DNA of 64,000 bases, taken from positions 1-64,000 of the forward strand of contig SUZM01000012.1 of assembly GCA_015059965.1 (NCBI GenBank). The letters are read 5' to 3'. The notes beneath the pieces are model-generated. The model was given only the letters and a program-made list of their open reading frames with translations, did not search any database and was not told the origin of the DNA. The translations under genes and the position numbers were made by a program. Shown here in pieces: positions 48,452 through 60,029 of the stretch; the first letter of the stretch is position 1, and each line of letters begins with the position of its first letter. This DNA is from Rikenellaceae bacterium. Its GTDB lineage: Bacteria > Bacteroidota > Bacteroidia > Bacteroidales > Rikenellaceae.

Positions 48452-50281
48452 TTACTGTCCTATCTTCACCAATTGTTCGCGGTAGGCGTTCAGGATTCTC
48501 GATTTGGAGATGAATCCGCGGTAGTGGTTCTCCTTATCGACCACCGGAAGCATCCAGGTGTGGTTCTCCTCGAAGCGGGGCAGGACACTGCGAATCTGCT
48601 CATGCAGGAGGATCTTGTCGGCCGGCTGGATCATGTAGTTCAGGATCGAACGATCGTACTTCTCGGTCTTGAACATATCCTCGCGCAGATCGTCGAGCTG
48701 CACGACACCCAGCAGGTGCTCCTCCTCATCCAAAACCGGGAAGATGTTGCGACGGGCCGAGGAGATGATGCGGACCACATCGCCCAGGGTCTGTTGGGTG
48801 GTCAGGGGCAGGAAATCGGTCTCCATCAGCTCTTCGAGTTTCAGGAAGACCAGCACCGAGACATCCTTGTCGGTGGTGAGCAACTCGCCATTCATGCGCA
48901 GCTGCTTGGTGTAGATCGAGTCGGGATCGAAGTAATAGCCCACGGCAAAGGAGATGCAGGCGGTAATCATCAGCGGGATGAAGAGCCCATAGCCGTTCGA
49001 GAGCTCGGCAATCAGGAAGATCGAGGTGAGCGGTGCCTTCATTACGCTCGCCATCACGCCGGCCATGCCAACCAGCGTGAACGAGACTACCGAGATGGGC
49101 TGCCAGTCGAGCCATTGGACCAGCGTGGCGTTGTAGATCAGGGCCACGATGGCACCCAGGAAGGCTCCCACGAAGAGCGACGGCGCGAAGGTTCCGCCCA
49201 CACCGCCTGCGGCATTGGTCGTGGCCATCGTCACCACCTTGATGAACATGGTGGCGATCACGAAGAGGATCACCACCCATTCGATGGTCCGGAAACGGTA
49301 GAAGAGCGAGTTGTCGAACAGGGTCTCTGCCTTGCCGTGCATCAGGGCCATAAAGCCCTCGTAGCCTTCACCGTAGAGGGGCGGGAACATGAAGATCAAC
49401 ACTCCCAAGACTACGCCGGCCAGGGCCCAGCGCTTGTATTGGCTCTTGATTCCCTTGAAGAAGGTGCCCACCTTCGAGTTTACGGAGGTGAAGTAGTAGG
49501 ACATGGCGGCACACAGTACGCCCAGCAGGACGAAGAGCGGGATCTGATTCAGGGCAAAGGCGTCGGCGGCGGTGATCTGCACAGCCAGGATAGGCGAGAA
49601 TCCGCGGAAGACGAAGGCCACGGAGGCGGCCGATACCGAGGAGATCAGCAGCGGGGTGATGGAGCCTGCCGTGAGGTCCAGCATCAGGATCTCCAAAACG
49701 AAGACCACACCCGTGATCGGGGCCTTGAAGATGGCCGAGAGGGCGGCACCGGCGCCACAACAGAGCAGCAGGGTGGTCTGTCGGTAGTTCAGGCGGGTCA
49801 TCCGCGCGACATTCGATCCGATGGCAGCTCCCGTCAGTACGATCGGGGCCTCGGGACCCACCGAACCACCGAAGCCGATGGTCGTGGCACCTCCCACGAT
49901 CGAGGTCCAGCAGTTGTGGCGGGCGATGTGCGAGTTGCGGCTCGACATGGCGTAGAGCACGCGTGTGACTCCCTCCGAGATGTTGTCCTTGACGATGTAT
50001 TTCACGAAGAGGGTCGCCAGGATGATACCCATAGCGGGGAAGATCAGGAAGAGGAAGTTGGCTTTGTCAACCGGGAACCAATCGACCAACCCCTCCTTGA
50101 TGCCGTGCAGCAGCATCTCGAAGAGGATGGTGCCGAAGCCGGCCACCACACCCACGATAACGGCCAGCACCATCATCATCTGGCGCTCGCTCAGTCGCTT
50201 GCTCTGCTGCAGAAACCAGCTGTAGAACTCCTCGCCACTCACAAATTCTATGGCTCGCTTTATTTTGGCTTTTATGTTCAT
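48452..50281 (-). CDS. ClC-family chloride channel with C-terminal CBS domains
   Basis: GFGGSVGPEAPIVLTGAAIGS, GGVGGTFAPSLFVGAFLG; CBS-like C-term. Confidence 0.95.
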   Translation of the reverse strand: MNIKAKIKRAIEFVSGEEFYSWFLQQSKRLSERQMMMVLAVIVGVVAGFGTILFEMLLHGIKEGLVDWFPVDKANFLFLIFPAMGIILATLFVKYIVKDNISEGVTRVLYAMSSRNSHIARHNCWTSIVGGATTIGFGGSVGPEAPIVLTGAAIGSNVARMTRLNYRQTTLLLCCGAGAALSAIFKAPITGVVFVLEILMLDLTAGSITPLLISSVSAASVAFVFRGFSPILAVQITAADAFALNQIPLFVLLGVLCAAMSYYFTSVNSKVGTFFKGIKSQYKRWALAGVVLGVLIFMFPPLYGEGYEGFMALMHGKAETLFDNSLFYRFRTIEWVVILFVIATMFIKVVTMATTNAAGGVGGTFAPSLFVGAFLGAIVALIYNATLVQWLDWQPISVVSFTLVGMAGVMASVMKAPLTSIFLIAELSNGYGLFIPLMITACISFAVGYYFDPDSIYTKQLRMNGELLTTDKDVSVLVFLKLEELMETDFLPLTTQQTLGDVVRIISSARRNIFPVLDEEEHLLGVVQLDDLREDMFKTEKYDRSILNYMIQPADKILLHEQIRSVLPRFEENHTWMLPVVDKENHYRGFISKSRILNAYREQLVKIGQ

Positions 50282-50303
50282 AATCCTGCTCCGGACAATC
50301 GGG

Positions 50304-51536
<1,233 letters not shown>

Positions 51537-51798
51537 TTAATCTGCAAAAATAGAAATTTTCGTGTGATTCCGCCAATTTTGGTGGGATTATATCAGTTTT
51601 TTTTATAACTTTGCTGGACCAAGGATGAAAAACCGAATAGAAAGAGGGCGGAGAACCACATCGAAACCGATCCCGAAAGCGGAATAAAAACAGACAAAAC
51701 CCAGAATAGAAAACACTGATCAAAGGGCATGTTGCGGAGGGGGTGTTCCGACCTCTGCGGAGCCTGCCCGGATTCGTACTCTAAAATTCGATAACGAT

Positions 51799-52695
51799 AT
51801 GACTATCATTCAACTCGAATACCTCTTGGCTGTGGCCAATTGCGGCAGTTTTTCGCTGGCCGCCGAACACTGCTTCGTTACGCAGCCCTCGCTCTCGATG
51901 CAGATCAAATCGCTCGAGGAGGAGCTCGGAGTCATCCTGCTCGATCGCACCAAAAAACCGGTCATCGCCACCCAGGCCGGCGAGGTGGTCATTGAGAAGG
52001 CCCGTGAGGCTTTGAAGGCCTACCACAACATCAAGGAGTCGGTGGCCGAATTGAAGGGGGAGACGGCCGGTAAGTTGCGCCTGGGTGTCATCCCGACCAT
52101 CGCTCCCTATCTTTTGCACAAGTTTATCCCCACCTTTGTGCGCGACTATCCGAAGGTGGAGCTCGAGATCTCGGAGATGAAGACTCCCGATATCATCGAG
52201 GCCCTGAAGCGCGACAAGCTCGATGCCGCCATTGTGGCCGGCGGAACCTGCGGCGAGGGGATCTCGGAGCATGAACTCTTCAGCGATCGGTTCCACGTCT
52301 ACGTCTCGCAGCACAATCCGCTCTATGAGCGCACGAACATCCGCATCGAGGATATCGACATGAAGGACCTTATTCTGCTGAGTGCCGGCAACTGCCTGCG
52401 CGACCAGGTGATCGAGCTCTGCCAGGCCAAGCGTGCCGTCCCCTCGCACTACACCTTCGAGTCGGGCTCTTTGGAGACGCTGATGCGCATCGTGGACTCC
52501 ACGCGTTGCCTGACGATTGTCCCGGAGATGGCCGTGGAGTATATCCCCAAGGATCGCCGCAGTCAGCTCAAGCCCCTGCAGCGTGGGACCACCTTCCGCA
52601 AAATAGCCGTGGCAGTTCGTCGCACCTACGTCAAAAACTCGATCGTGAGGGCGCTGATGGAGTCGATCATGGAGTACGCAAAGCCTTTGTTCTGA
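51799..52695 (+). CDS. LysR-family regulator, OxyR-like
   Basis: TIIQLEYLLAVANCGSFSLAAEHCFVTQPSLSMQIKSLEEELGVILLDRTKKPV; LSAGNCLRDQVIELC (OxyR-like Cys). Confidence 0.9.
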   Translation: MTIIQLEYLLAVANCGSFSLAAEHCFVTQPSLSMQIKSLEEELGVILLDRTKKPVIATQAGEVVIEKAREALKAYHNIKESVAELKGETAGKLRLGVIPTIAPYLLHKFIPTFVRDYPKVELEISEMKTPDIIEALKRDKLDAAIVAGGTCGEGISEHELFSDRFHVYVSQHNPLYERTNIRIEDIDMKDLILLSAGNCLRDQVIELCQAKRAVPSHYTFESGSLETLMRIVDSTRCLTIVPEMAVEYIPKDRRSQLKPLQRGTTFRKIAVAVRRTYVKNSIVRALMESIMEYAKPLF

Positions 52696-52888
52696 TCCGC
52701 TACGCGCTTTTTTTGAAAATCTCGGCCGATTTTTTAGGATCGGCAGTTGTGCGGTGGCCGCCTTTTGGTGTGCCATCGCCTTTTCTTTTTTCTCTCTCCG
52801 TCGCTGCGTTCTGTCTTATTGTGGTAAAATTCGGAGGCTTTTGCGGGCGATTTCACCCTCGAAAATTGCTTTTTTCTGAGAATTTTAT

Positions 52889-52896
52889 TATCTTTG
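52889..52896 (+). promoter_or_regulatory. -7 box TATCTTTG upstream of rsfS-ftsH-cdsA cluster
   Basis: TAnnTTTG-type motif 38 bp upstream of the rsfS start. Confidence 0.5.
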
Positions 52897-52933
52897 TCGG
52901 GTTATAAAGATTGTTGTAAGAAGAATACCAAAA

Positions 52934-53293
52934 ATGGAAAATATGGAAAAACTCATAGAGACGATTGTTTCGGCAATTGATGATAAAAAAGGTAAGAATA
53001 TTGTATCGCTTGATTTGAGCGGCTTCGATGGGGCGATCTGCTCCCACTTTGTGGTCTGCAATGCCGACTCCACCACACAGGTGGCGGCGATTGCCGATTC
53101 GGTGGAGGAGAAGGTGCACGAGGTGCTGGGCGAGTGGCCCTGGCGCGTGGAGGGTAAGCAGACGGGCCTGTGGGTGGCCATGGATTATGTGGATGTGGTG
53201 GTACACATCTTCCAGTCCGAACTGCGTGACTTCTATAAACTCGAGGAGCTCTGGGCAGATGCCCCGATGGTGCGCTACGAGTGTGAGCAGTAG
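52934..53293 (+). CDS. rsfS: Ribosome silencing factor RsfS
   Basis: VSLDLSGFDGAICSHFVVCNADSTTQVAAIADSVEEKV, GWVAMDYVDVVVHIF-type pattern. Confidence 0.95.
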   Translation: MENMEKLIETIVSAIDDKKGKNIVSLDLSGFDGAICSHFVVCNADSTTQVAAIADSVEEKVHEVLGEWPWRVEGKQTGLWVAMDYVDVVVHIFQSELRDFYKLEELWADAPMVRYECEQ

Positions 53294-53358
53294 GTGCTCG
53301 GGCATAAGAAAAAGGGTCTAAAGACCGTTTTTCGTGTGAAATCATTTGAAACAAACGT

Positions 53359-55350
53359 ATGGCAACAAGACAAACAAGAAATACGAAGAGGAGGAACGGC
53401 GGATTTCCCCGTCCCTCGATGGGTTGGCTTTGGGCGAGCCTGGCAGTGTTGATCATCGCCTCATCGCTCTGGATGGAGCCGCGCAACGAACCCGTGAAGA
53501 GCAACTGGAACGAGGTGGAGCAGATGGTCCGCCAAGGGGATGTGGAGAAGATCGTGGTGCTGAATGGCGAGTTGGCAAAGGTTACCCTCAAGGAGGAGGC
53601 CGTGGAGCGCTATCGCCGCGAAGAGCAGTATGAGCACCTCCCCGAGCGCGGTGTGCAGTTCTTCTTCAATATCGGACCGGGCGACACCTTCGCCGAGAAT
53701 CTGAAGCAGGCACAGCCCGAGCAGGAGCCCGTGGTGCTGGAGTATGAGGTGGAGCGCGAGGGATGGATGGATCTGCTGATTTCGTTCCTTCCGTGGCTGA
53801 TCTTCATCGGCATCTGGATCTTCTGGATGCGCTCGATGAACCGTGGGGCGGGCGGTGGTGCCGGCATCATGAATGTAGGCAAGGCCAAGGCCCAGGTCTT
53901 TGACAAGGAGAACCACAAGCGCGTAACCTTTAAGGATGTGGCCGGATTGGAGGAGGCCAAGGTCGAGATTATGGAGATCGTAGACTTCCTCAAAAAGGCC
54001 GACAAGTACCGCGAACTGGGAGCCAAGATCCCGAAGGGAGCCCTGCTGGTGGGCCCTCCGGGAACGGGTAAGACCCTCTTGGCCAAGGCGGTGGCCGGTG
54101 AGGCCGACGTTCCCTTTCTCTCGATCTCGGGTTCGGACTTTGTGGAGATGTTCGTAGGTGTGGGAGCCTCGCGTGTGCGCGACCTCTTTGAGCAGGCCAA
54201 GCAGAAGGCCCCCTGCATCCTCTTTATCGATGAGATCGATGCCATCGGTCGTGCTCGCGGCAAGAATGCCGGTTTCTCGGGTAACGACGAGCGCGAAAAT
54301 ACGCTGAACCAGCTCCTGACGGAGATGGATGGCTTCCAGACCAATGCCGGAGTGATCGTCTTGGCGGCCACCAACCGTGCCGACATCCTGGATAAGGCGC
54401 TGATGCGTGCCGGCCGTTTCGATCGCCAGATCGAGGTGGGGCTGCCCGATGTGAAGGAGCGCGAGGAGATCTTTGAGGTGCATCTGCGTCCGCTGAAGCT
54501 CGATCCCGCCCTCGACCGTTCGTTCTTGGCGAAGCAGACCCCCGGATTCTCGGGTGCGGATATTGCCAACGTCTGCAACGAGGCGGCTCTGATTGCGGCC
54601 CGCCACAATAAGCCCTTTGTTGCGAAGGAGGATTTCCTGGCGGCCATCGACCGCATCATCGGCGGCCTGGAGCGCAAGAATAAGATCATCTCGCAGCAGG
54701 AGAAGCGCACGATTGCCTACCATGAGGCGGGCCATGCCACCGTGTCGTGGCTGCTGGAGCACGCTTCGCCGCTGATCAAGGTAACCATTATCCCGCGCGG
54801 CAAGGCGCTGGGAGCTGCCTGGTATCTGCCCGAGGAGCGCCAGATCACCACGCGAGAGCAGTTGATGGACGAGATGGCCTCGATCCTGGGCGGCCGTGTC
54901 TCGGAGCAGCTTACCTTCGGCCGTGTCTCGACCGGAGCCCTGAACGATCTGGAGCGTGTTACCAAGTTGGCCCACGCCATGGTTGCCTATTACGGCATGA
55001 GCCCCGAGGTGGGGACTTTGAGCTACTACGACTCCACGGGGCAGAGCGACATGGCCCTTACGAAACCCTATTCCGAGAAGACGGCCCAGCAGATTGATGC
55101 CGAGACCCGCCGCCTGATCGACGAGGCCTACCGCATGGCCGAAGAGACCCTTACTACCCATGCCGACGGGTTGCGCCAACTGGCCGAGCTGCTGCTGGAG
55201 CGTGAGGTGATCTTCACCGAGGATGTGGAGCGCATCTTAGGCAAACGCAAGACGAGCGGCGAGCCTGCGAAGCAGGAATCTGATCGCCCGGCTGAGGCGA
55301 TTGCCGAAGCGACCGGATCGGAATCCGACAACAAGAACCCCGAATGCTAA
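53359..55350 (+). CDS. ftsH: ATP-dependent zinc metalloprotease FtsH
   Basis: [54 protein letters not shown]. Confidence 0.98.
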   Translation: MATRQTRNTKRRNGGFPRPSMGWLWASLAVLIIASSLWMEPRNEPVKSNWNEVEQMVRQGDVEKIVVLNGELAKVTLKEEAVERYRREEQYEHLPERGVQFFFNIGPGDTFAENLKQAQPEQEPVVLEYEVEREGWMDLLISFLPWLIFIGIWIFWMRSMNRGAGGGAGIMNVGKAKAQVFDKENHKRVTFKDVAGLEEAKVEIMEIVDFLKKADKYRELGAKIPKGALLVGPPGTGKTLLAKAVAGEADVPFLSISGSDFVEMFVGVGASRVRDLFEQAKQKAPCILFIDEIDAIGRARGKNAGFSGNDERENTLNQLLTEMDGFQTNAGVIVLAATNRADILDKALMRAGRFDRQIEVGLPDVKEREEIFEVHLRPLKLDPALDRSFLAKQTPGFSGADIANVCNEAALIAARHNKPFVAKEDFLAAIDRIIGGLERKNKIISQQEKRTIAYHEAGHATVSWLLEHASPLIKVTIIPRGKALGAAWYLPEERQITTREQLMDEMASILGGRVSEQLTFGRVSTGALNDLERVTKLAHAMVAYYGMSPEVGTLSYYDSTGQSDMALTKPYSEKTAQQIDAETRRLIDEAYRMAEETLTTHADGLRQLAELLLEREVIFTEDVERILGKRKTSGEPAKQESDRPAEAIAEATGSESDNKNPEC

Positions 55351-55363
55351 ATCCAAATGCTGA

Positions 55364-56212
55364 GTGATGAACGATAAATTGAAGAACCTGATTGTAAGAA
55401 CCTTGAGCGGTGCGGTGATGCTGGCGCTCCTGTTGGGGGCCACGCTTGGCTCCTATGCTACCTTCTTGCTCCTTCTGCTGGCCATTCTGCTGGCCGGCAT
55501 GGTGGAGTTCTATCGCCTGGCACGCCTCGACGGAGCCCGTCCGCAGCGTTGGCTCGGCTTGACGATGGGCATTTTGATCTTTGTCTTTGCCATCGTCTTC
55601 TTCTCCGGGATGGCCGATCCCGGCAACTCGCTCTACTTCCTGCCCTTTATCCTATGCATCCCCTTCCTGATGCTGATCGTGGAGCTCTTCTCTACGGGTG
55701 GGGATCTGCTCAAGAATGTGGGCAGTTCGCTGCTGGGTGTGGGCTATGTCGCCCTCCCTATCTCGCTGCTGATCGGTATGCCGTTGCTCATTGCCAATGG
55801 GGAGTGGGAGCCCTGGTCATTGCTCTGGTTCATCTTCATCATCTGGGCCAACGACGTCTTTGCCTATCTCTTCGGCATCACGCTGGGTCGCCATAAGATG
55901 TGCCCCACAATCTCGCCCAAGAAGTCGTGGGAGGGCTTTGCCGGAGGTATTCTGGGAGCCCTTGTTGCCGGCTATGCCGCCTCGCAACTGCTGGAGCAGG
56001 ATCTTGTGATGTGGTGTGGTCTGGCCTTGGTTGCCGCCCCGACCGGAGTGCTGGGCGATTTGGTCGAGTCGCAGCTCAAGCGCAAGGTGGGCGTGAAGGA
56101 TTCGGGGAACCTGATCCCGGGACACGGCGGTCTGCTCGATCGTTTTGATGCCCTGCTCGTGGCCACCCCCTTCGCCTTTCTCTACCTGGTAATTTATCAA
56201 TCTGTATCCTAA
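55364..56212 (+). CDS. cdsA: Phosphatidate cytidylyltransferase
   Basis: WANDVFAYLFGITLGRHKMCPTISPKKSWEGFAGG, GDLVESQLKRKVGVKDSGNLIPGHGGLLDRFDAL. Confidence 0.97.
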   Translation: MMNDKLKNLIVRTLSGAVMLALLLGATLGSYATFLLLLLAILLAGMVEFYRLARLDGARPQRWLGLTMGILIFVFAIVFFSGMADPGNSLYFLPFILCIPFLMLIVELFSTGGDLLKNVGSSLLGVGYVALPISLLIGMPLLIANGEWEPWSLLWFIFIIWANDVFAYLFGITLGRHKMCPTISPKKSWEGFAGGILGALVAGYAASQLLEQDLVMWCGLALVAAPTGVLGDLVESQLKRKVGVKDSGNLIPGHGGLLDRFDALLVATPFAFLYLVIYQSVS

Positions 56213-56225
56213 ACTTTCCCGCTAT

Positions 56226-56903
56226 ATGAAAATCAATAAAGAAGGTTACCGCATTATTCTCACCTCGGGAGCTGTTTGCCTGCTCTGCTGGGGGTTGATC
56301 TACTACCTGATCGATCAGCATGCCAATGTGACACTGCTTTGGATCAGTGCCTTGTTGCTCCTCTTTTTCTGGTTCTTTATCGTGGCCTTTTTCCGTGAGC
56401 CGCGCCGCGTGAAGATTCATGATGCCGATCTGGTCTTCTCGCCCTGCGACGGCCGCGTGGTCGTTACGGAGGTGGTGATGGAGGAGGAGCACCTGAAGCG
56501 TGAGATGCTTCAGATCTCGATCTTCATGTCGATCACGAACGTACACATGAACTGGGTCCCCGTGGGCGGCGAAGTGACCTACTTCAAGTACCACCCGGGA
56601 CGTTTCCTGGTGGCCTGGCACCCCAAGTCTTCGACCGAGAACGAACGCACGACGACCGTGATCCGCACGCCGCAGGGTGAGGATGTTCTCTTCCGCCAGG
56701 TGGCCGGCCTGATCGCCCGCCGCATCGTTTCGTATATGAAAGTGGGCCACACGGCCGAGCAGAACTCCGTCTCGGGCTTTATCAAGTTTGGCTCGCGCAT
56801 TGATGTACTGATCCCCAAGGATAGTGAACTGCTCGTCGAGATCGGCGATCCCGTGATCGGTTCGCAAACCCCCATTGCCCGCTTCAAACGGGCCTCAGAG
56901 TAA
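56226..56903 (+). CDS. psd: Phosphatidylserine decarboxylase family protein
   Basis: FFREPRR, SPCDGRVV, FMSITNVHMNWVPVGG, FIKFGSRIDVLIP (Gly-Ser processing site). Confidence 0.93.
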   Translation: MKINKEGYRIILTSGAVCLLCWGLIYYLIDQHANVTLLWISALLLLFFWFFIVAFFREPRRVKIHDADLVFSPCDGRVVVTEVVMEEEHLKREMLQISIFMSITNVHMNWVPVGGEVTYFKYHPGRFLVAWHPKSSTENERTTTVIRTPQGEDVLFRQVAGLIARRIVSYMKVGHTAEQNSVSGFIKFGSRIDVLIPKDSELLVEIGDPVIGSQTPIARFKRASE

Positions 56904-56917
56904 AAATAGGTTAACAG

Positions 56918-58021
56918 ATGAATACAACCCCGCAAGCTGTTCTTCGCTTTTTGGTCGGTCTCTCGATTGCTGCCTTTGTCTGCTTTTTGCTCTGGTACTT
57001 CTCGTCGGTGGTCGTCTATATCCTCGTCTCGGCGGTATTGGCGCTGATGTGCCGTCCTTTGGTGGCGTGGATTACTAAGATCAAGATTCGCCAGAAGAAC
57101 CTACCTCGCTGGTTTGCAGCCTTGATGGCGCTACTCACCATCTGGATCGTTGTTGCCTCGCTTGGGATGCTTCTCATTCCGCTTATCGGCGACAAGATCC
57201 TGCTGCTCTCGAAGATCGACTATGCCGCGGTTTTGAGCAATATCGAGGAGCCCATTCAACATGTGCAGCGACTCTTGCAGCGCTTAGCTGTGCTGCAAGA
57301 GGGCACCTCGTTGCGTGAGGCGATCATCTCAGCCCTGCACTCGGTGGTCGATTTGAGCACCCTCAACTCGGCCGTTACGTCGGTAGTCGGTTTTCTGGGC
57401 TCGATGGTGATCACCTTCTTCTCGGTCTCGTTTATCACCTTCTTCTTTATGAAGGAGGACGACCTCTTCTTCTCGATGATTCGTGCCCTCTTCCCTGAGC
57501 ACCACAAAGAGCATGTGACCCGCGCGCTGAACTCCGTTACTCGCCTCCTGTCGCGCTATTTTGCCGGATTGTTGGCCGAAAGTGGTGTGCTGATGCTCAC
57601 CATTACCTTGGTGATGATGCTCTTCGGTATGAAGGCACAAGATGCCGCCTTTATCGGCCTGATTATGGGGGTGATGAATGTAATCCCCTACGCCGGTCCG
57701 CTCATTGGCGGTATGATGGCGGTCTTTATGGGGATAATCAATCCGATTGAGGGGGCTACGGTGGGACACACCGTTACGGTGATTATCTGCTCGATCCTCA
57801 CGATCAAGGGGATCGACGACTTCATCATCCAGCCGACGATCTACTCCGACCGCGTGAATGCCCATCCGCTGGAGGTCTTTATCGTGATCTTGCTTGCCGG
57901 TTCGTTGGCCGGAATCTGGGGCATGCTGCTGGCCATCCCTTCCTACACCGTGTTGCGAGTCTTTGCCAAGGAGTTCTTCTCACAGGTGTCGCTGGTCAGA
58001 AAGCTTACTCAACAAATTTAA
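56918..58021 (+). CDS. AI-2E family transporter (PerM-like)
   Basis: Multi-TM; MGVMNVIPYAGPLIGG, HPLEVFIVILLAGSLAGIWGMLLAIP. Confidence 0.9.
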   Translation: MNTTPQAVLRFLVGLSIAAFVCFLLWYFSSVVVYILVSAVLALMCRPLVAWITKIKIRQKNLPRWFAALMALLTIWIVVASLGMLLIPLIGDKILLLSKIDYAAVLSNIEEPIQHVQRLLQRLAVLQEGTSLREAIISALHSVVDLSTLNSAVTSVVGFLGSMVITFFSVSFITFFFMKEDDLFFSMIRALFPEHHKEHVTRALNSVTRLLSRYFAGLLAESGVLMLTITLVMMLFGMKAQDAAFIGLIMGVMNVIPYAGPLIGGMMAVFMGIINPIEGATVGHTVTVIICSILTIKGIDDFIIQPTIYSDRVNAHPLEVFIVILLAGSLAGIWGMLLAIPSYTVLRVFAKEFFSQVSLVRKLTQQI

Positions 58022-58034
58022 CCCCCCGTAGAAC

Positions 58035-58421
58035 GTGGAACTTACCATTGAAGGCGTTGTCGCACCCGGAAGGCAGTTGGGCCGCGAGTTGGGCTTTCCG
58101 ACCGCCAATATCACCCTTGAGCAGGAGGTGATGCTTCCGGACGGGGTCTACCTCTCGCGTGTGCAGTGGCAGGGGCGAGAGTATGATGCGATCTCCAACC
58201 TGGGCAGCAACCCCACCGTGGGGGGCAACCTCCGCCGCCTGGAGTGCCACCTGCTCGACTATGCGGGAGCGCCGCTCTATGGCTTTAGGCTGCGCGTTCG
58301 GCTGATCCGTCGCCTGCGTGCCGAGCTCCATTTTCAGAGCCTGGAACAGCTGCGTGCCCAAATCGAGTCGGATGTTCTCGAGGCTCGCCGATACTTCCAA
58401 TGCGAGGGTAATCGATCGTAA
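58035..58421 (+). CDS. Stand-alone riboflavin kinase domain protein
   Basis: GVVAPGRQLGRELGFPTANI, DGVYLSRV, NLGSNPTVGG, YGFRLRVRLIRRLRAELHFQSLEQLRAQIESDVLEAR. Confidence 0.87.
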   Translation: MELTIEGVVAPGRQLGRELGFPTANITLEQEVMLPDGVYLSRVQWQGREYDAISNLGSNPTVGGNLRRLECHLLDYAGAPLYGFRLRVRLIRRLRAELHFQSLEQLRAQIESDVLEARRYFQCEGNRS

Positions 58422-58492
58422 GATACCCGACCGCTTGGGTGGCATATATAATATATAAGGTATTCAAGAGTTAAAAGTAAAGATAAAAGCGT

Positions 58493-59905
58493 ATGAAATT
58501 TTTAGATTTGAACCTGCCCTACAAGGTGGCCGATCTGTCGCTGGCCGAGTGGGGGCGTAAGGAGATTGAGGTTTCGGAGCATGAGATGCCCGGTTTGATG
58601 GCGGTAAGACGTAAGTATGGCCCCCAGAAGCCCCTGAAGGGCGTTCGCGTGATGGGTTCGCTGCATATGACCATTCAGACGGCCATCCTGATCGAGACCC
58701 TTGTAGAGCTCGGTGCCGAGGTGCGCTGGTGCTCGTGCAACATCTTCTCCACCCAGGACCACGCTGCGGCAGCCATTGCAAAGGCGGGCGTTCCGGTCTT
58801 CGCCTGGAAGGGCGAGACCCTCGAGGAGTATTGGTGGTGTACGGCTATGGCCCTCAGCTTCCCCGGTGGCAAGGGCCCGAACCTTATCGTTGATGATGGT
58901 GGCGATGCCACGTTGCTGATCCACAAGGGATTCGATGCCGAGAACGATGCCAAGACCCTCGATGTGGCCGCCTCGTCGCATGAGGAGGCTGTGATCCTCG
59001 ATACGCTGCGTAAGCTCCTTGCCGAGGACCCCACGAAGTGGCACCGCACCGTCGAGGAGTGGAAGGGAGTGAGCGAGGAGACCACTACGGGTGTCCACCG
59101 CCTCTATCAGATGCAGGAGGCAGGCAAACTGCTTGTTCCGGCCATCAATGTCAATGACAGCTGCACGAAGTCGAAGTTCGACAACCTCTACGGTTGCCGC
59201 GAGTCGCTGGCCGATGGTATCAAGCGTGCCACAGATGTGATGATCGCCGGCAAGGTGGTCGTGGTCTGCGGCTATGGTGATGTGGGTAAGGGTTGTGCCC
59301 GCTCGATGCGCTCCTATGGTGCCCGCGTAATTGTTACCGAGATCGACCCCATCTGCGCCTTGCAGGCTGCTATGGAGGGTTTCGAGGTGAAGACCGTGGA
59401 GAGCGCCCTCGACGAGGGTAATATCTATGTTACCTGCACCGGAAACCGCGATATCATCACCCTGGAGCACATGCTCAAGATGCGTGACCAGGCCATCGTA
59501 TGCAACATCGGCCACTTCGATAATGAGATTCAGATGGCCCGCCTCGAGGCCTCCGATGCGGTGAAGACGACCATCAAACCTCAGGTTGATAAGTATACCT
59601 TTGCCGATGGCCACTCGATCTTCGTCCTGGCCGAAGGCCGTCTGGTGAACCTCGGATGCGCCACGGGTCACCCCTCGTTCGTGATGTCGAACTCCTTTAC
59701 GAACCAGTGCCTGGCCCAGCTCGAGCTGTGGCAGAAGGAGCTCGAAGTGGGGGTTTATCGTCTGCCCAAGCACCTCGATGAGGAGGTGGCACGTCTCCAC
59801 CTCGACAACCTGGGTGTGGAGCTCACGCACCTCACCCCCGAGCAGGCCGATTACATTGGTGTCAAGCCCGAGGGTCCCTTCAAGGCCGAGCATTACCGTT
59901 ACTAA
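58493..59905 (+). CDS. ahcY: Adenosylhomocysteinase
   Basis: [58 protein letters not shown]. Confidence 0.98.
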   Translation: MKFLDLNLPYKVADLSLAEWGRKEIEVSEHEMPGLMAVRRKYGPQKPLKGVRVMGSLHMTIQTAILIETLVELGAEVRWCSCNIFSTQDHAAAAIAKAGVPVFAWKGETLEEYWWCTAMALSFPGGKGPNLIVDDGGDATLLIHKGFDAENDAKTLDVAASSHEEAVILDTLRKLLAEDPTKWHRTVEEWKGVSEETTTGVHRLYQMQEAGKLLVPAINVNDSCTKSKFDNLYGCRESLADGIKRATDVMIAGKVVVVCGYGDVGKGCARSMRSYGARVIVTEIDPICALQAAMEGFEVKTVESALDEGNIYVTCTGNRDIITLEHMLKMRDQAIVCNIGHFDNEIQMARLEASDAVKTTIKPQVDKYTFADGHSIFVLAEGRLVNLGCATGHPSFVMSNSFTNQCLAQLELWQKELEVGVYRLPKHLDEEVARLHLDNLGVELTHLTPEQADYIGVKPEGPFKAEHYRY

Positions 59906-59958
59906 CTTGATCTGTCGGGGAAGGAAGCCCCCCCGAATCATATTGCATCCAATTTTTA

Positions 59959-59993
59959 AGGGTGTGTCCAACGAATTTGTCGGACACACCCTT
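59959..59993. terminator. Terminator downstream of ahcY
   Basis: AAGGGTGTGTCC...GGACACACCCTT stem-loop between converging genes. Confidence 0.8.
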
Positions 59994-60029
59994 AATGCTT
60001 TGTGCGCATGGCTTGTTGGTGCTCTCCTC

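Noticed and set aside
53461-55179. 572-aa antisense ORF opposite ftsH
   Set aside because: Shadow ORF; FtsH on + is unequivocal.
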